DNA of 64,000 bases, taken from contig NC_069108.1 in assembly GCF_947172395.1 (NCBI RefSeq), forward strand, positions 2,891,501 through 2,955,500, in the 5' to 3' direction. This document shows positions 1 to 11,145 of this stretch, piece after piece; within the stretch, counting starts at the first letter, position 1; each line of letters opens with the position of its first letter. This stretch comes from Bicyclus anynana (lineage: Eukaryota > Arthropoda > Insecta > Lepidoptera > Nymphalidae). A program made the translations under genes and the position numbers. The notes under the pieces were generated by a model. The model made no database searches. It saw only the letters and a program-made list of their open reading frames with translations, and had not been told where the DNA came from.

Positions 1-345
1 CTCTTTTTTGGCCTTCCTTTCCCTCTTATGTCCTTCCACTTGCACATTCAATAAATGTAAAATTCGTGTCGTAAATATTTGACGGTGGGAAATAATGGTT
101 GAACTTCGAGTTTAGAATAATGATGAAATGTTCTTGTTATAATATAAAATTCGTCCGAAAGTTTTGGCGAAAACGTATGATCGTAAATATAAATAATTTG
201 CAATATTTAAACTTAACGCATTTGTTAAAAATGTTTGTAGCTGGCGTAGGTTTTGTAAGTTATTTTATTATTATTACTAGAAAAGAGGAGTTAAGTCAGG
301 GATCCGTAGAACATTTTGTACACCAGAGGGCCTAGTGGCAGTTTA

Positions 346-477
346 ATACTGTTACTATCGCATTAACGTCAACACGAATTTCTAAGGAATTGAAACAGCG
401 CCATCTAGTCGCACTACTGCACAACTGTTTCAATTCCATATAAATTCGCGTTTACGTCAACGCGATAGTAACAGTAT
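346..477. mobile_element. MITE, copy 1, with long terminal inverted repeats
   Basis: Terminal inverted repeats of about 35 bp (left starts ATACTGTTACTATCGC, right ends GCGATAGTAACAGTAT) flank a centre that contains a second inverted pair around GGAATTGAAAC and GTTTCAATTCC. There is no coding capacity. The loop holds AGCGCCATCTAGTCGC, one base away from a perfect CTCF-type motif. The superfamily cannot be named from the termini alone. Confidence 0.75.
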
Positions 478-810
478 GAAAATATTGAAAACTCCCACTA
501 AGCACACTGATTACTAACAAGCTAATTTTTCGTGAGTAGCTTCATCCCGATGAGACGATCAACTTTTTTATTTACAAATTGATTCTGGTAGCTAACTGAG
601 TTACCAGGAAATGAAAAAAAAATTGCCTAATTTTATTTATATTTATTGCCAACAATTCGAATGAAAACACATTTGTAAGTATGAATAGATACATTTAAGG
701 TAACATATAAACGGATAGCAAGTTATTTTATTATTATTACTAGAGGAGAGGAGAGTTAAGTCAGGGATCCGTAGAACATTTTGTACACCAGAGGGCCTAG
801 TGGCAGTTTT

Positions 811-942
811 ATACTGTTACTATCGCGTTAACGTGAACGCGAATTTCTAAGGAATTGAAACAGCGCCATCTAGTGGCACTACTGCACAACCGTTTCAATT
901 CCATATAAATTCGCGTTTACGTCAACGCGATAGTAACAGTAT
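811..942. mobile_element. MITE, copy 2, loop with CTCF-like motif
   Basis: Same 132-bp element as at 346-477, duplicated with its flanks. The inverted arms are again near perfect. Positions 862-876 read on the minus strand as CCACTAGATGGCGCT, which fits every position of the CCASYAGRKGGCRSY consensus published for CTCF. Whether it is bound is unknown. Confidence 0.75.
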
Positions 943-1325
943 GAAAATATTGAAAACTTCCACTAGGCACACTGATTATTAACAAGCTAATTTTTCGTGA
1001 GTAGCTTCATCTCGATGAGACGATCAACTTTTTTATTTACAAATTGATTCTGGTAGCTAACTGAGTTACCAGGAAATGAAAAAAAAAATAGCCTAATTTT
1101 ATTTATATTTATTGCCAACAATTGGAATGAAAACACATTTGTAAGTATGAATAGATACATTTAAGGTACTTACATATACACGTATAGCAACATCAGCTGT
1201 TTTTGGATAGTTTTTCCACTTCTCATTTTTCCGATAACACATTTTACACAACTTTCCCATTTTTTATATCAAGAAACACAAATCGCAAAATAAATAGCCT
1301 TTCACATCACTTTCAAAAAACGATT

Positions 1326-1422
1326 GTCAACCCATATTCAGCTCACTGCTGAGCTCGAGCCTCCTCTCAGAATGAGAGAGGTTTAGGCTAATAGTCCACC
1401 ACGCTGGCCCAATGCGGATAAC
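1326..1422 (-). mobile_element. SINE A, 3' fragment
   Basis: The sequence from CCCATATTCAGCTCACTGCT to the CAATGCGGATA end is the reverse complement of the 3' body of the SINE found complete at 3965-4260 (same 'gagccgaatatgg' end and 'ggcccaatgcgg' block). The tRNA-like head is missing. Confidence 0.75.
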
Positions 1423-2389
1423 AAAACGTACGTACAAATATGAGTTAAAATAAACTTGAGTCAATTAAATGGTCGCTACTTGAAATTTCACGTTATAAAT
1501 TAAACTCCATTAATAAGTTAAATATAATCTTAAATGTAATATATGCAAATGTTTTTAGAGAATAATTTAATTTTTTTTTAAGAAGTCATATGTATCACGT
1601 AATAAATTAAACAAATATAATAATAATGTCAGCCACTGACGATCAAGCAAGCTCACGTGCCTGCAGCGCTAGCGATCAGTTTCATCTGAAGTCGAGCCGT
1701 TAGCGTGGGCTTATCGGATGGTAAGTGCCTAGCATTATAAATCAAAGTAGTCTAATATGTTATTTATAATAGCTCGTACTTTCAGTAAGTTGATTAAATA
1801 ATCACAGGTCGATCATTAGGATTACGAATCCAATCATTAACGTATTAAGAGTACATGGTTTTTATCCATTATTTCAAAATATATTTTGAACTTTAAGTAA
1901 AAAAATCTGTTATGAATATGTTAAAATTAACATACCAAAATATCACCTAGTAGATAAAACGCAGTCAAATCGACCACATATTTAAAAATCATTCAAATTA
2001 TTTCATGAGTTGTTTTAAAAATCAAATAAGAATAAAAAAGAAACCTTTGAATAAAAACCATATTGGCAACATATTACCAATATGATTTTTATTCAAATGT
2101 TAATTAATTTTGTAGCGAATTTAACATCAGATTGCAGTTCAAATGAACTTTCACTCAATAAAATAGTTCTACAAATTCCACGTTATAAATAAAACGCAGT
2201 CCATTCAATATCCTTATTAGGAAATCATTCAAATGGTTTCTTCATTTGTTTTTAGAGTAGAGTTTCAAAAAGCTTTCTAATAAAAATCATAGTTGTAATA
2301 TGTTATGTCCTAGAAATTATATGTAATAAATTAGGCCCTATAAAGTAAACATACAAATAATTTCTAATATTAATAATTGTTTTTATAGA
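1423..2389. other. AT-rich spacer without genes
   Basis: No open frame with family features is seen. A piece around 1625-1735 (CAGCCACTGACGATCAAGCA, then GAGCCGTTAGCGTGG) is related to the foldback element at 5634-5825, so it is probably a remnant of the same repeat. The rest is A/T-rich with no recognisable signal. Confidence 0.5.
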
Positions 2390-3720
2390 AGAGTTTCAAA
2401 AAACTTTTTAATGAAAAATCATAGCAGTAAAAATTGTGTTATTTTAATAGAGTTCAAATGAACATGTAATAAAAAAACCATACAAATAATTTCATATGAT
2501 TTTCTTAGAGAAGAGATTCAAATACTTGAAAAAAACCATAGCTGTAATTCATATAAAAATTACGAAGCACAGTTGTGAACTACAAGACATTATATGAAAC
2601 ATATAAGGTACAAATGGCTACCTTTTAAAAGTCATATTTCATACAAATAATTTCATGTTAAAAGAGATAAAAAAACTTTTTAATGAATAATCATAGTTAT
2701 AATTTATGTTAATGGAGTTCAAATGAACATCACTCAATATCATGGTCCTTCAAATTACATATGTAATAAATAAAACCATACACATAATTTTACATGATTT
2801 TCTTAGAGAAGTGTTTCAAAAAACTTGTAATGATGAAAAATCATAGTGGTAATAATTGTGATATTTTAATTGAGTTCAAATGAAACTCAATAATATAATG
2901 GTCCTAGTAATATAATAATTAAAATTTTTCATATGTTTTACTTAGAGAAGAGATTCTATGTTAATATATTAGTATAATATATATAAAATGTTATATTAAT
3001 TTGTATAAAAATTACGAAGCACAATTATTGTGAACTGAGAAAAAGAGATTTTCATACATATAAGGTATAAATGCCTACCTTTTGTAAGTCATATTTCATA
3101 TAAATAATGCCATGTTTATTTTTCAAAAACGTTTTAATGAAAAATCATAGCAGTAAAAATTGTGTTATTTTAATGGAGTTCAAATGAACATCTATATAAT
3201 AGTCCTAGAAATTACATGTAATAAATAAACCATACAAATAATTTCATATGATTTTCTTAGAGAAGAGATTCAAAAAATTTTTAATGATGAAAAATCGTAG
3301 TGGTAATAATTGTTATATTTTAATTGAGTTAAAATGAAACTCAATAATATAATGGTCCTAGAAATATAATAATTAAAAATTTTCATATGTTTTACTTAGA
3401 GAAGAGATTCAAAAATTTTTATAAATAATTTCAGTTTCAAAAACTTTTTAATGAAAAATCATAGCAGTAAAAATTGTGTTATTTTAATGGAGTTCAGATG
3501 ATTATCTATATAATATATGTAGATAATAGTCCTAGAAATTACATGTAATAAATAAACCATATGATTTTCTTAGAGAAGAGATTCAAAAACTTTTTAATAA
3601 GAAAAATCATTGCTATATTAATGATATATTAATTTGTATAAAAATTACGAAGCACAATTGTGAACTCAGAACAAGAGACTTTCATACATATAAGGTATAA
3701 ATGCCTATATTTTGTAAGTC
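2390..3720. repeat. degenerate AT-rich tandem array with alternating units
   Basis: Two related unit types alternate. Type A carries AGCAGTAAAAATTGTGTTAT (near 2424, 3149, 3464). Type B carries TAGTGGTAATAATTGT (near 2844, 3298). Each is followed by TTTTAAT-GAGTTCAAATGAA and separated by a block containing TTTTCTTAGAGAAGAGATTC. Spacing is irregular, about 150-420 bp, so this is an old, eroded array. No coding potential is seen. Confidence 0.65.
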
Positions 3721-3964
3721 ATATTTCATACAATACATTAAAGTTATCTAAGGGCCTACCTTAAGTCATATTTCAAGATAAATGAGTCCACCCGCCGGAT
3801 ATAGTCTTCGATCTATACAAAGTATACACCTTACAAACTATTATGACACATACAAACACACAGAAAAAAAAATATATACTTTATACAACGTTGCATACAA
3901 ATTGTCACAAATATAACATATGATCTACCCTGACTAGGTATAAAATAGTACAGTGTATGTATTT

Positions 3965-4260
3965 AGAGCCGTGATAGCCCAGTGGATATGACCTCTGTCT
4001 CCGATTCCGCAGGGTATTGGTTCGAATCCTGTCCAGGACATGCACCTCCAACTTTTCAGTTGCGTGCATTTTAAGAAATTAAATATCACGTGTCTCAAAC
4101 GGTGAAGGAAAAACATCGCGAGGAAACCTGCATACCAGAGAATTTTCTTAATTATCCGCATTGGGCCAGCGTGGTGGACTATTAGCCTAATCCGTCTTAT
4201 TCTGAGAGGAGACTCGTGCTCAGCAGTGAGCCGAATATGGATTGATAATGATGATGATGT
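3965..4260 (+). mobile_element. SINE A, full-length tRNA-headed element
   Basis: The head AGCCGTGATAGCCCAGTGG resembles a tRNA with its RNA polymerase III A box, and GGTTCGAATCC fits a B box. A unique body follows (ATGCACCTCCAACTTTTCAG, CACGTGTCTCAAACGGTGAA, GGGCCAGCGTGGTGGACTAT) and a short GAT-repeat tail ends it. About 295 bp, typical for insect tRNA-derived SINEs. Further copies or pieces lie at 1326-1422, 7770-7880, 14816-14988, 18028-18478 and 30182-30490. Not a functional tRNA: the fold breaks down after the head. Confidence 0.85.
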
Positions 4261-4261
4261 A

Positions 4262-5352
4262 AAATTTTTTACTAGTCTATAATAATATTTAGCGGTAAAA
4301 CTTGTAGAAGTGATCACTGGATCTACTAAGCCGATTTTGAATATTTTTTCACCACTAGAAAGTCACGTCATTTGTGAGTGTCATAGACTATGTTTTATAC
4401 CCGTGTTCTCACAGGAACGTGAATTACGCGGGTGAAAGCGTGGGGCGTCGGCTAGTCAACTAATAATTTAGACTGTATATTATCTGCCTTTTTAATCCAT
4501 ACAAATATTATAAAGAGGAATGTGAAAATGTTTGCATTGAAAATGGCTTTGAAACTACAGAACCGATTTTAAGAACTCTTTCGTGTCGGGAAGCAAATTT
4601 TTACGGGAACGTGAACCACGCGGGTGAAACCGCGCGACTTTTTTAGTCTATTTTAAAATTATTATAAAGAGAAAATGCTTGTATTTATGTATTTGCAAGA
4701 AAGAAAGAAAATTTTATTTAGAATACACGTCACACAAAAAAAACAGTTTAAAGTAAAAATAGCTAATTATAGAAAAAAATCACATTAATTATACAACTAC
4801 ATATATATTCTGTGCTATAAAATAGTTTATTTATGTATGTAGTGAATCAACTCAAAAAATGTAGACCGATCTGAAAAATTCTTTCACCAATAGAAAGCTA
4901 CATTATTAAGGAGTAACATAGGCTATATTTTATCCCCTTATTATTCCCATGGGGACGGGAATTACGCGAATAGAACCCAGTGTCTACTAGTGTGAAAAGT
5001 GTTATTATTAAACGTAGGTAGTCTAAAACATTTTATTAATTAAAAGTTAAGGTGTGTCTACACATAAAGCGACAACCGCGCGATATCGTGTAGTCCAATG
5101 GTAGGCGTCCACATATCCGCATCGTAAGTATCGGACGCATCGCATTATAACGGATCGTAGTATTCTTTGTATTAAAACTAATATAATTTTGTATACAACT
5201 AGGGGGTAATCTCTGGATCTACTGAACCAATTTTGAAAATTCTTTAACCAACTATAAAGCCACGTTATTTGCGAGTGTCATAGGCTACATTTTATCCCCG
5301 TATTCCCACGGGAAACGGAACTACGCGAGTGAAACCGCGTGACATCGACTAG
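4262..5352. mobile_element. cluster of decayed Helitron 3' ends
   Basis: Three to four eroded non-autonomous Helitron copies, all plus strand. Hallmarks are 'ctactgaaccaattttgaaaa' type middles and ends such as GCGGGTGAAAGCGTGG then GGCTAGT (~4456), AACCGCGCGACTTTTTTAGT (~4650) and GTGACATCGACTAGT (~5352). The GC hairpin before the CTAG end is recognisable in each. No genes lie between them. Confidence 0.6.
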
Positions 5353-5633
5353 TTTTCAACGAAAACTCTGGCTAAAATTGGTTATGTGAGACCTCCGTGC
5401 CTCGAAGAGCACAATACCACATCAGCGCCGATCATTATTATTAACATACGATACAACTTTATCTCCCTGTGCCCGCCTACCTGCATTAGAGACGCGTGGT
5501 GGGTCAAAGCTTCGAACCTCTTCTAATAATAAGCTGATAATGATAAATTGCCTAATAGAAATCACACTTTACTAATAAAAGTTCCTAACCACTCCTAAGT
5601 TAGTGTTTTTATCATATTTAAAACATTACGTCA
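5353..5633. other. spacer, nothing recognised
   Basis: Mixed unique-looking sequence between Helitron remnants and a foldback element. No open frame, RNA gene or repeat is supported. Confidence 0.4.
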
Positions 5634-5825
5634 GCCACTGATGATCAAGTAATACCACCCATGTCTGCAGCGCTAACGGCTTGACGTACGATTAAACTGA
5701 TCGTGTGTTGATCGCCATCGGCATGTCATGCACACCGCGACAAACACACAATCAATTTTACCGGACGTCAAGCCGTTAGCGCAGCAGGCATGTGAGGCTT
5801 GCTTAATCATCGGTCTAACTAGACT
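5634..5825. mobile_element. foldback (long inverted repeat) element
   Basis: Arms of about 50-60 bp are inverted copies: GCGCTAACGGCTTGACGT on the left answers ACGTCAAGCCGTTAGCGC on the right, and the outer parts (TGATGATCAAG versus CTTGCTTAATCATC) also pair with gaps. A diverged partial copy lies at 1625-1735. No coding sequence. It could fold into a ~190-nt imperfect hairpin if transcribed. Confidence 0.65.
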
Positions 5826-5831
5826 ATCACT

Positions 5832-6040
5832 AACACACTAATATTATAAAGTTTGTGTGTAAGTATGTTTGTTTCTCCTTTACGCTGCGGCTACTGAATC
5901 GATTTGGCTGAAATTTGGAATGGAAATAGATTTTACTCTGTATTAACACATAGGCTACTTTACATCCCGGAAAAGTCCATGGTTGTCGCGGGATTTGCGA
6001 AAAAATGTATTCCACACGGACGAAGTCGCGGGCGTCCAAT
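5832..6040 (+). mobile_element. non-autonomous Helitron
   Basis: It starts near ACTAATATTATAAAGTTTGT and ends with the diagnostic GACGAAGTCGCGGGCGTCC stem-loop region. The final CTAG is degraded to CAATAGG. The middle (GGCTGAAATTTGGAATGGAA, AACACATAGGCTACTTTA) matches other copies at 14085-14424 and 15325-15545. Confidence 0.7.
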
Positions 6041-6702
6041 AGGTTGTTATATATACTACGTATAGTATGTTAGCCCGCTTTCATCTTAGATTGCATAATC
6101 ACCATCAGTTGAGATTGTATTGTATTAAAAAAAAAATGTGTCAATAAGGTTCGGATTTAAGAATCTAAACTTAAAATAGGATACCATCTACAAAAGAAAC
6201 GCGATAAATAGGCGCCTAGCACTGATATATCGGGCACACTATCTAACTAAACACAAGTCCGAATCCTACCAGTAACTAAGACGCGTCCGTGACCTGAAAA
6301 CGCTGCGTTTTGCCGCTCTATGTCTGAACACACCTTTATACAAAAAAACTGTAATGCATTTAAAAATAAGAAATATATGAATACAATATATAAAATTTGT
6401 ATGCAACGTCATATCAAATGAACCCGTTTGGCAAAAATCTGTGGACCTTTCATGGTAAGTGTTTAAGTTATCGATTTATTTTAACTATCGATGTTTGGTT
6501 TGAAGCACGCTTTATAAATTATCCGCCTAGGCCGTTTGTTAAACCTCGGCATACAAATAAAACGTGTATTCCGAGAATTAATTGAACTACAATCAATCAA
6601 CGTTTAACAATCTGGCTTATTGGAAGTCAGCCGTTTGAAGATGACGTACCATGCTCTGGGTTCTAGCTTAGTTCATACCATGCCATAGATTACTGTAGCA
6701 AA
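6041..6702. other. spacer, nothing recognised
   Basis: The short open frame at 6397-6585 has no family features and normal background composition. No repeats or RNA genes are seen. Confidence 0.4.
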
Positions 6703-7205
6703 CATTTTATTTAAGACGTCAAATATTTAATAAGACGTCAAGTATTTAATAAGACATCAAGTATTTAATATGACGTCAAGTATTTAATAAGCCGTCATGT
6801 ATTTAATAGGACGTCAAGTATTTAATAAGACGTCAATTATTTAATAAAGGTAGCCTTCCATTCTTGGCAACTGCGACCTGCGACCGCGCGACCTATAGCT
6901 TAGTATGAATTAAAGTATTTAATAAGACGTCAATTAAATAATAAGACATCAAGTATTTGATAAGACGTCAAGTATTTAATAAGACGTAAAGTATTTAATA
7001 AGACGTACTATTTAATGAGACGTCAAGTATTTAATAAGACGTCAAGTATTTGATAAGACGTCCAGAATTTAATAAGACGTCAAGTATTTAATAAGACGTC
7101 ATGTATTTGATAAAACGTTAAGTATTTAATAAGACGTCAAGTATTTAATAAGACGTAGTATTTAATAAGACGTCAATTATTTAATAAAACGACAAGTATT
7201 GAAAT
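6703..7205. repeat. 19-bp minisatellite, block 1 (variable)
   Basis: Tandem copies of TATTTAATAAGACGTCAAG and near variants (GTCAAT, GACGTA, GCCGTC, lost bases), interrupted near 6848-6912 by about 65 bp of non-repeat DNA. Units are far more heterogeneous than in block 2 at 10168-10712. Each intact unit carries GACGTC, a half cAMP-response-element-like sequence. It lies 3' of the last visible exon of the minus-strand ZAD gene, probably in a long intron. Confidence 0.9.
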
Positions 7206-7769
7206 GTGACTACACAAACCTTTCGCGATTCAGAGCTTCACCTTTTCGGTTTGCTTCATTCGCGAAAAAAAACACTTTAGGGATAAAAATGTTTTTTTCT
7301 TTCAATCTAATAGAACGATAATGAACAATTTAAGACCATTTGAAAAAAAATGTGTCAACTAACTTATTGGTCACCATAGACAAACGTCAAAAATTCGTCA
7401 TTAACCGCAGATCAAGTGACATGGTATCTGTCAATGACTAAACGACTAGCGACATTCAGCCATATTGTCAAACGTTCCGATCAGTGTTATGACTTTTATT
7501 TTGCGATTACATTGAATTCCGACGTTCAATGAACGGCCTAGGCGTCCTATTAATAGGCCAATTTAATGAGTTAACATATATGTACACCTATAAAATACAA
7601 TAATAAATTAAATTAAAAATATACCTAATCAATATCTTCTAAAATTCAATCAAAAAATTCAATCAATATATTTATCAAAAATTGCGAAATCGATCGGGAA
7701 TCGAACCCGTTTCCTTGGCCGAGTTATTGACTAGTTGACTCTGTAAACATCGTTTATCATTAACAACCT
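7206..7769. other. spacer with a tRNA-like B-box fragment
   Basis: Mostly featureless. Around 7685-7740 the minus strand contains AACGGGTTCGATTCCCGAT, an RNA polymerase III B-box-like sequence that is probably a SINE head remnant and not a tRNA gene, because no acceptor stem is seen around it. Confidence 0.4.
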
Positions 7770-7880
7770 ATATTCGGCTCACTGCTGAGCACGAATCTCC
7801 TTTCAGGATGAGAGACGCTGGCCCAATGAAAACTGGCAGACTTCACATACGTAGAAAGTTAAGAAAATTCTCAGGTATGC
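7770..7880 (-). mobile_element. SINE A, 3' fragment
   Basis: Reverse complement of the SINE A body: TATTCGGCTCACTGCTGAGC, then GCTGGCCCAATG and the 'tctcaggtatgcagg' block. The head is missing and the order shows small deletions. Confidence 0.65.
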
Positions 7881-8075
7881 AGGTCGTTATAAATACGTCG
7901 TTATAAAAGATAAATTTATTTCATACAAAAACACAAAAAAATTGTGGTGGGTAGGAGGAAAAGTACTTTACGACCTTTTCTCATATTTATTAAGCATCCA
8001 AAAATCATTAAAATAGATAGAGCCGTTTCCGAGGTATGCGACCACAAACAGTGACACGAGAATTTTATATATATA

Positions 8076-8240
8076 CTAGCTGAAGCCTAGGAGTACGGGG
8101 ATAATATATAACCTATAACCTTCCTCGATAAATGGGCTATCTAACACTGAAAGATTTTTTTCAAATCGGACCAGTAGTTCCTGAGAGCAGCGCGATCAAG
8201 CAAACAAACAAACTCTTCAGATTTATAATATTAGTATAGA
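8076..8240 (-). mobile_element. non-autonomous Helitron, complete ends
   Basis: Read on the minus strand it begins TCTATACTAATATTATAAAT after an A and ends in CAGCTAG followed by T, matching the Helitron rule (TC...CTRR, inserted between A and T). The body contains the family block 'ggtccgatttgaaaaa' and 'gatagcccatttatcgagga'. About 165 bp; no coding capacity. Confidence 0.75.
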
Positions 8241-8273
8241 TTATCAATCTTCCTTTAAGTGGATTCTAATAGG

Positions 8274-8335
8274 ACTGGAACGCTAAATCACTTAACGAGT
8301 ATGCCACTGCCGAATCCTACCTAAGCTTCCGTCAT
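8274..8335 (-). mobile_element. SINE B, fragment
   Basis: GGAACGCTAAATCACTTAAC and following bases match the 3' body of the SINE immediately to the right (8336-8583). A short truncated piece. Confidence 0.45.
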
Positions 8336-8583
8336 TTTTTTCTTTTTTTTATTCTTTACAAGTTAGCCCTCGACTACGATCTCACCTGATGGTAAGTGAT
8401 GTGGTAACTACACGCTAAATCACTTGGCGGTACGTCTTTGCCGGTAGGGTGGTAACTAGCCACAGCCGAAGCCTCCCACCAGCCAGACCTGGACTAATTA
8501 AGAAAACCTCAATCGGCCCAGCCGGGGATCGAACCCGGACCCTTGTAAATCCACCGCGCATACCACTGCGCCACAATGGCCGT
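8336..8583 (-). mobile_element. SINE B, full-length tRNA-headed element
   Basis: On the minus strand it starts GCCATTGTGGCGCAGTGGTA (A-box-like) and has GGGTTCGATCCCCGGCTGG (B-box-like). A body with GGCTTCGGCTGTGGCTAGTT and TTACCATCAGGTGAGATCGT follows, and it ends in an A-rich tail (T-rich on the plus strand at 8336-8355). It is a second SINE family, distinct from SINE A. Truncated copies lie at 10985-11145, 13405-13506 and 14563-14735. Confidence 0.8.
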
Positions 8584-9109
8584 CAAAAAACATCTTATAC
8601 AAGATTACTGAGTCAATTACAAAAATATAAAATTCTTAACTTCTGTGGTCCGGGAATCGAACCCACGACCGTTGTTATGAAGGTCATTGTGGTATTGCGC
8701 TGTGAGCATGTACCTATTATTAAAGAAGTATTGGACGCCCGCGACTTCGTTTACATGAATTACCCTAATTAATAATTTCATGACATTTTTCAAAATTTTC
8801 AATTTTATTATTATTATTATTAGCAGACCCCCCGCGGTTTCACCTGCGTAGTTCCCATTCCCGATGGAATGCGGCGATAAAATATAGCCCATGTTTCTCG
8901 CTGACAATGTAGCTTTCTAATGGTTAAAGAATTATTAAAATCAATTTAGCGTTAGCGTGAAATCACAAAGTAAAGTATCTGCTCTGGTGAAAAAGTTTGC
9001 ATTTTATGACAAACGTCACATATATATAAAAAATTTAAAAGTCTTTCTGATTTGAACTACTTAACTGTTTTTTTTTATAAGATTTTGAAATTTCTTTTTA
9101 GTGGGCCTG
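8584..9109. other. spacer with Helitron and tRNA-like remnants
   Basis: A B-box-like GGGTTCGATTCCCGGACC (minus strand, ~8645-8665) and degraded Helitron ends (GGACGCCCGCGACTTCG at ~8730; CCCCGCGGTTTCACCTGCG at ~8828) are recognisable. Nothing else is supported. Confidence 0.5.
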
Positions 9110-9253
9110 TTAATCTGGAATAGCTAAGTCGATTTTAATGGGACTATCTTTAGAAGATAGACAGATAATGGAGCAACATACATTCCAAAAATAACAGAAA
9201 TTTGTGAAAAACTATATTTCAGGCGGACGAAGTCGCAAACGTCCGCTAGTTGC
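9110..9253 (+). mobile_element. non-autonomous Helitron, 3' part
   Basis: Ends GGCGGACGAAGTCGCAAACG then TCCGCTAG followed by T, the family's terminal hairpin (with two changed bases in its loop) and CTAG end. The 5' limit is uncertain. Confidence 0.65.
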
Positions 9254-10167
9254 ACAATAAAATTCAAAACGTAAACCATTTACAAAAGACATTATAGGTG
9301 CAACAGTGCTTATTAAGGAAGACAAAAGCAAAAACAACAAGAAAATATTAATCAAACTCACTAGAGCTTTTGAAGTGTCATAGAGTATAGTTGGCCATAG
9401 ACAACTGGCCCCAGACTTCATTAAAGAGCACTGCACCGCCCTAACCATAGCCAAACATCGATAACTGTCAAAAAAAAACCGATAATTTAAAAAAAACACC
9501 GCTTTTTATAAAACCGTAAAATGTAAAAGATAATACAATGTTTTTTTCTTAGTTTTAATTAATTTAATTTAATCCATTTTAGTATTACTTTTGTTATGTA
9601 TTTAATTGTTAACCTATGGAGAACCAAAAAGGCAATATTTAGAAAGAAAATCTTTTTGAAAAAATTACTAATGACAAACAAATAAATGACCTTGAAAAAT
9701 ATTTTTCATAAGTTTAGCATTACTTTTCAGGCATTTCTTTATTTTTGCTGCTTTTCTTTAATATCTTATAATTCCTGTAAGATTATTTTTTTCTATGTTG
9801 TTATAGTATTATACAATCATGATTGATAGAAAGCATTGAGGCAGTTGTAACACAAAATCTTTTAAAGATTTTAGTGCAATTGCCGTTTCAACCTACATTT
9901 GTATGAAATATGTTTTAAGCGCACAGATTAATCAATAATATTAATAAAACACGACGGTGTCGTACCAGTCACAAATACGAAATTCATAAACGGATACATT
10001 CTCGAGTCAGTACGACACGAAGCGTCGCATCAGTAACTTTCAATGTTATTCAAGAAAAATTGCGTCTTATGTTTTTCAATATTTTAAAAACTGTTTACAA
10101 AAACTAAAGAAATAATAAGGAGTATATTTTTATTGGTAATTATTGATTAATATATTAATTTACGTAA
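9254..10167. other. AT-rich spacer, nothing recognised
   Basis: No gene, RNA or repeat is supported. The open frame on the minus strand at 9212-9499 is background. Confidence 0.4.
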
Positions 10168-10712
10168 ATAAGTCAAGTATTTAATAAGACGTCAATTATT
10201 TAATAAGACGTCAAGTATTTAATAAGACGTCAATTATTTAATAAGACGTCAATTATTTAATAAGACGTCAAGTATTTAATAAGACGTCAATTATTTAATA
10301 AGACGTCAATTATTTAATAAGACGTCAATTATTTAATAAGACGTCAAGTATTTAATAAGACGTCAATTATTTAATAAGACGTCAAGTATTTAATAAGACG
10401 TCAATTATTTAATAAGACGTCAATTATTTAATAAGACGTCAATTATTTAATAAGACGTCAAGTATTTAATAAGACGTCAATTATTTAATAAGACGTCAAG
10501 TATTTAATAAGACGTCAATTATTTAATAAGACGTCAAGTATTTAATAAGACGTCAATTATTTAATAAGACGTCAAGTATTTAATAAGACGTCAATTATTT
10601 AATAAGACGTTAAGTATTTAATAAGACGTCAAGTATTTAATAAGACGTCAATTATTTAATAAGACGTCAATTATTTAATAAGACGTTAAGTATTTAATAA
10701 AACTTCAATATT
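10168..10712. repeat. 19-bp minisatellite, block 2 (homogeneous)
   Basis: About 29 copies of a 19-bp unit in two near-identical forms, TATTTAATAAGACGTCAAG and TATTTAATAAGACGTCAAT. They differ at one base and are mixed in an irregular order. Only a few units carry another change (GACGTTAAG near the right end). Very low divergence indicates recent expansion compared with block 1 at 6703-7205. Every unit has the palindrome GACGTC. Confidence 0.95.
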
Positions 10713-10984
10713 GTTAAAGTTCAATATTGTTAAGTAATCGTTGTCAGTATTAAATTTAGAAATGTAATTATGATAAAAGTTTGTATATGCGGCGGGTTGC
10801 CAAGGAGACGCGTGAAATTTGTTTTATGAGTTGCACCGGCTTCACACGTTACTTGTAAAGACTCTCACTCCGTGTTTAAACTAAATAAGATTATTTTAAA
10901 TTTTGATTATTTTTAATTGATGAGGGCTAAGATGAAGAGCGCCTAGAAGATGCCTATTCAATTCCAGGTTTATTATTCTTTATT

Positions 10985-11145
10985 ATTTTTTATTATTCTT
11001 TACAAGTTAGCCCTTGACTACAATCTCACCTGATGGTAAGTGATGATGCAGTCTAAGATGGAAGCGGGCTAACTTGTTAGGAGGAGGATGAAAATCCACA
11101 CCCCTTTCGGTTTCTACACGGCATCGTACCGGAACGCTAAAAACG
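10985..11145 (-). mobile_element. SINE B-type fragment
   Basis: TTCTTTACAAGTTAGCCCTT, ATCTCACCTGATGGTAAGTG and CATCGTACCGGAACGCTAAA match the 3' half of SINE B. The tRNA-like head is absent. A segment with GGAGGAGGATGAAAATCCAC, missing from the full-length copy at 8336-8583, is shared with 14563-14735 and marks a subfamily. Confidence 0.7.

Larger units (their letters stand above)
257..1190. repeat. 463-bp tandem duplication, two copies
   Basis: The stretch beginning AAGTTATTTTATTATTATTA at 257 begins again at 720, giving a period of 463 bp. The two copies are nearly identical apart from scattered substitutions and small indels. Each carries the same 132-bp MITE and the same AT-rich flank. 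This is a segmental tandem duplication that happened after the MITE inserted. No coding function is seen; the 78-residue open frame at its left edge has no family features. Confidence 0.85.

Noticed and set aside
8500..8580. tRNA gene on the minus strand
   Set aside because: A and B boxes are present, but the sequence continues into a SINE body with an A-tail and a proper acceptor stem is missing; the same applies to 3965-4030 and 30182-30255.
6703..10712. CRISPR-like array
   Set aside because: The 19-bp units are directly adjacent with no spacers, and the sequence is eukaryotic.
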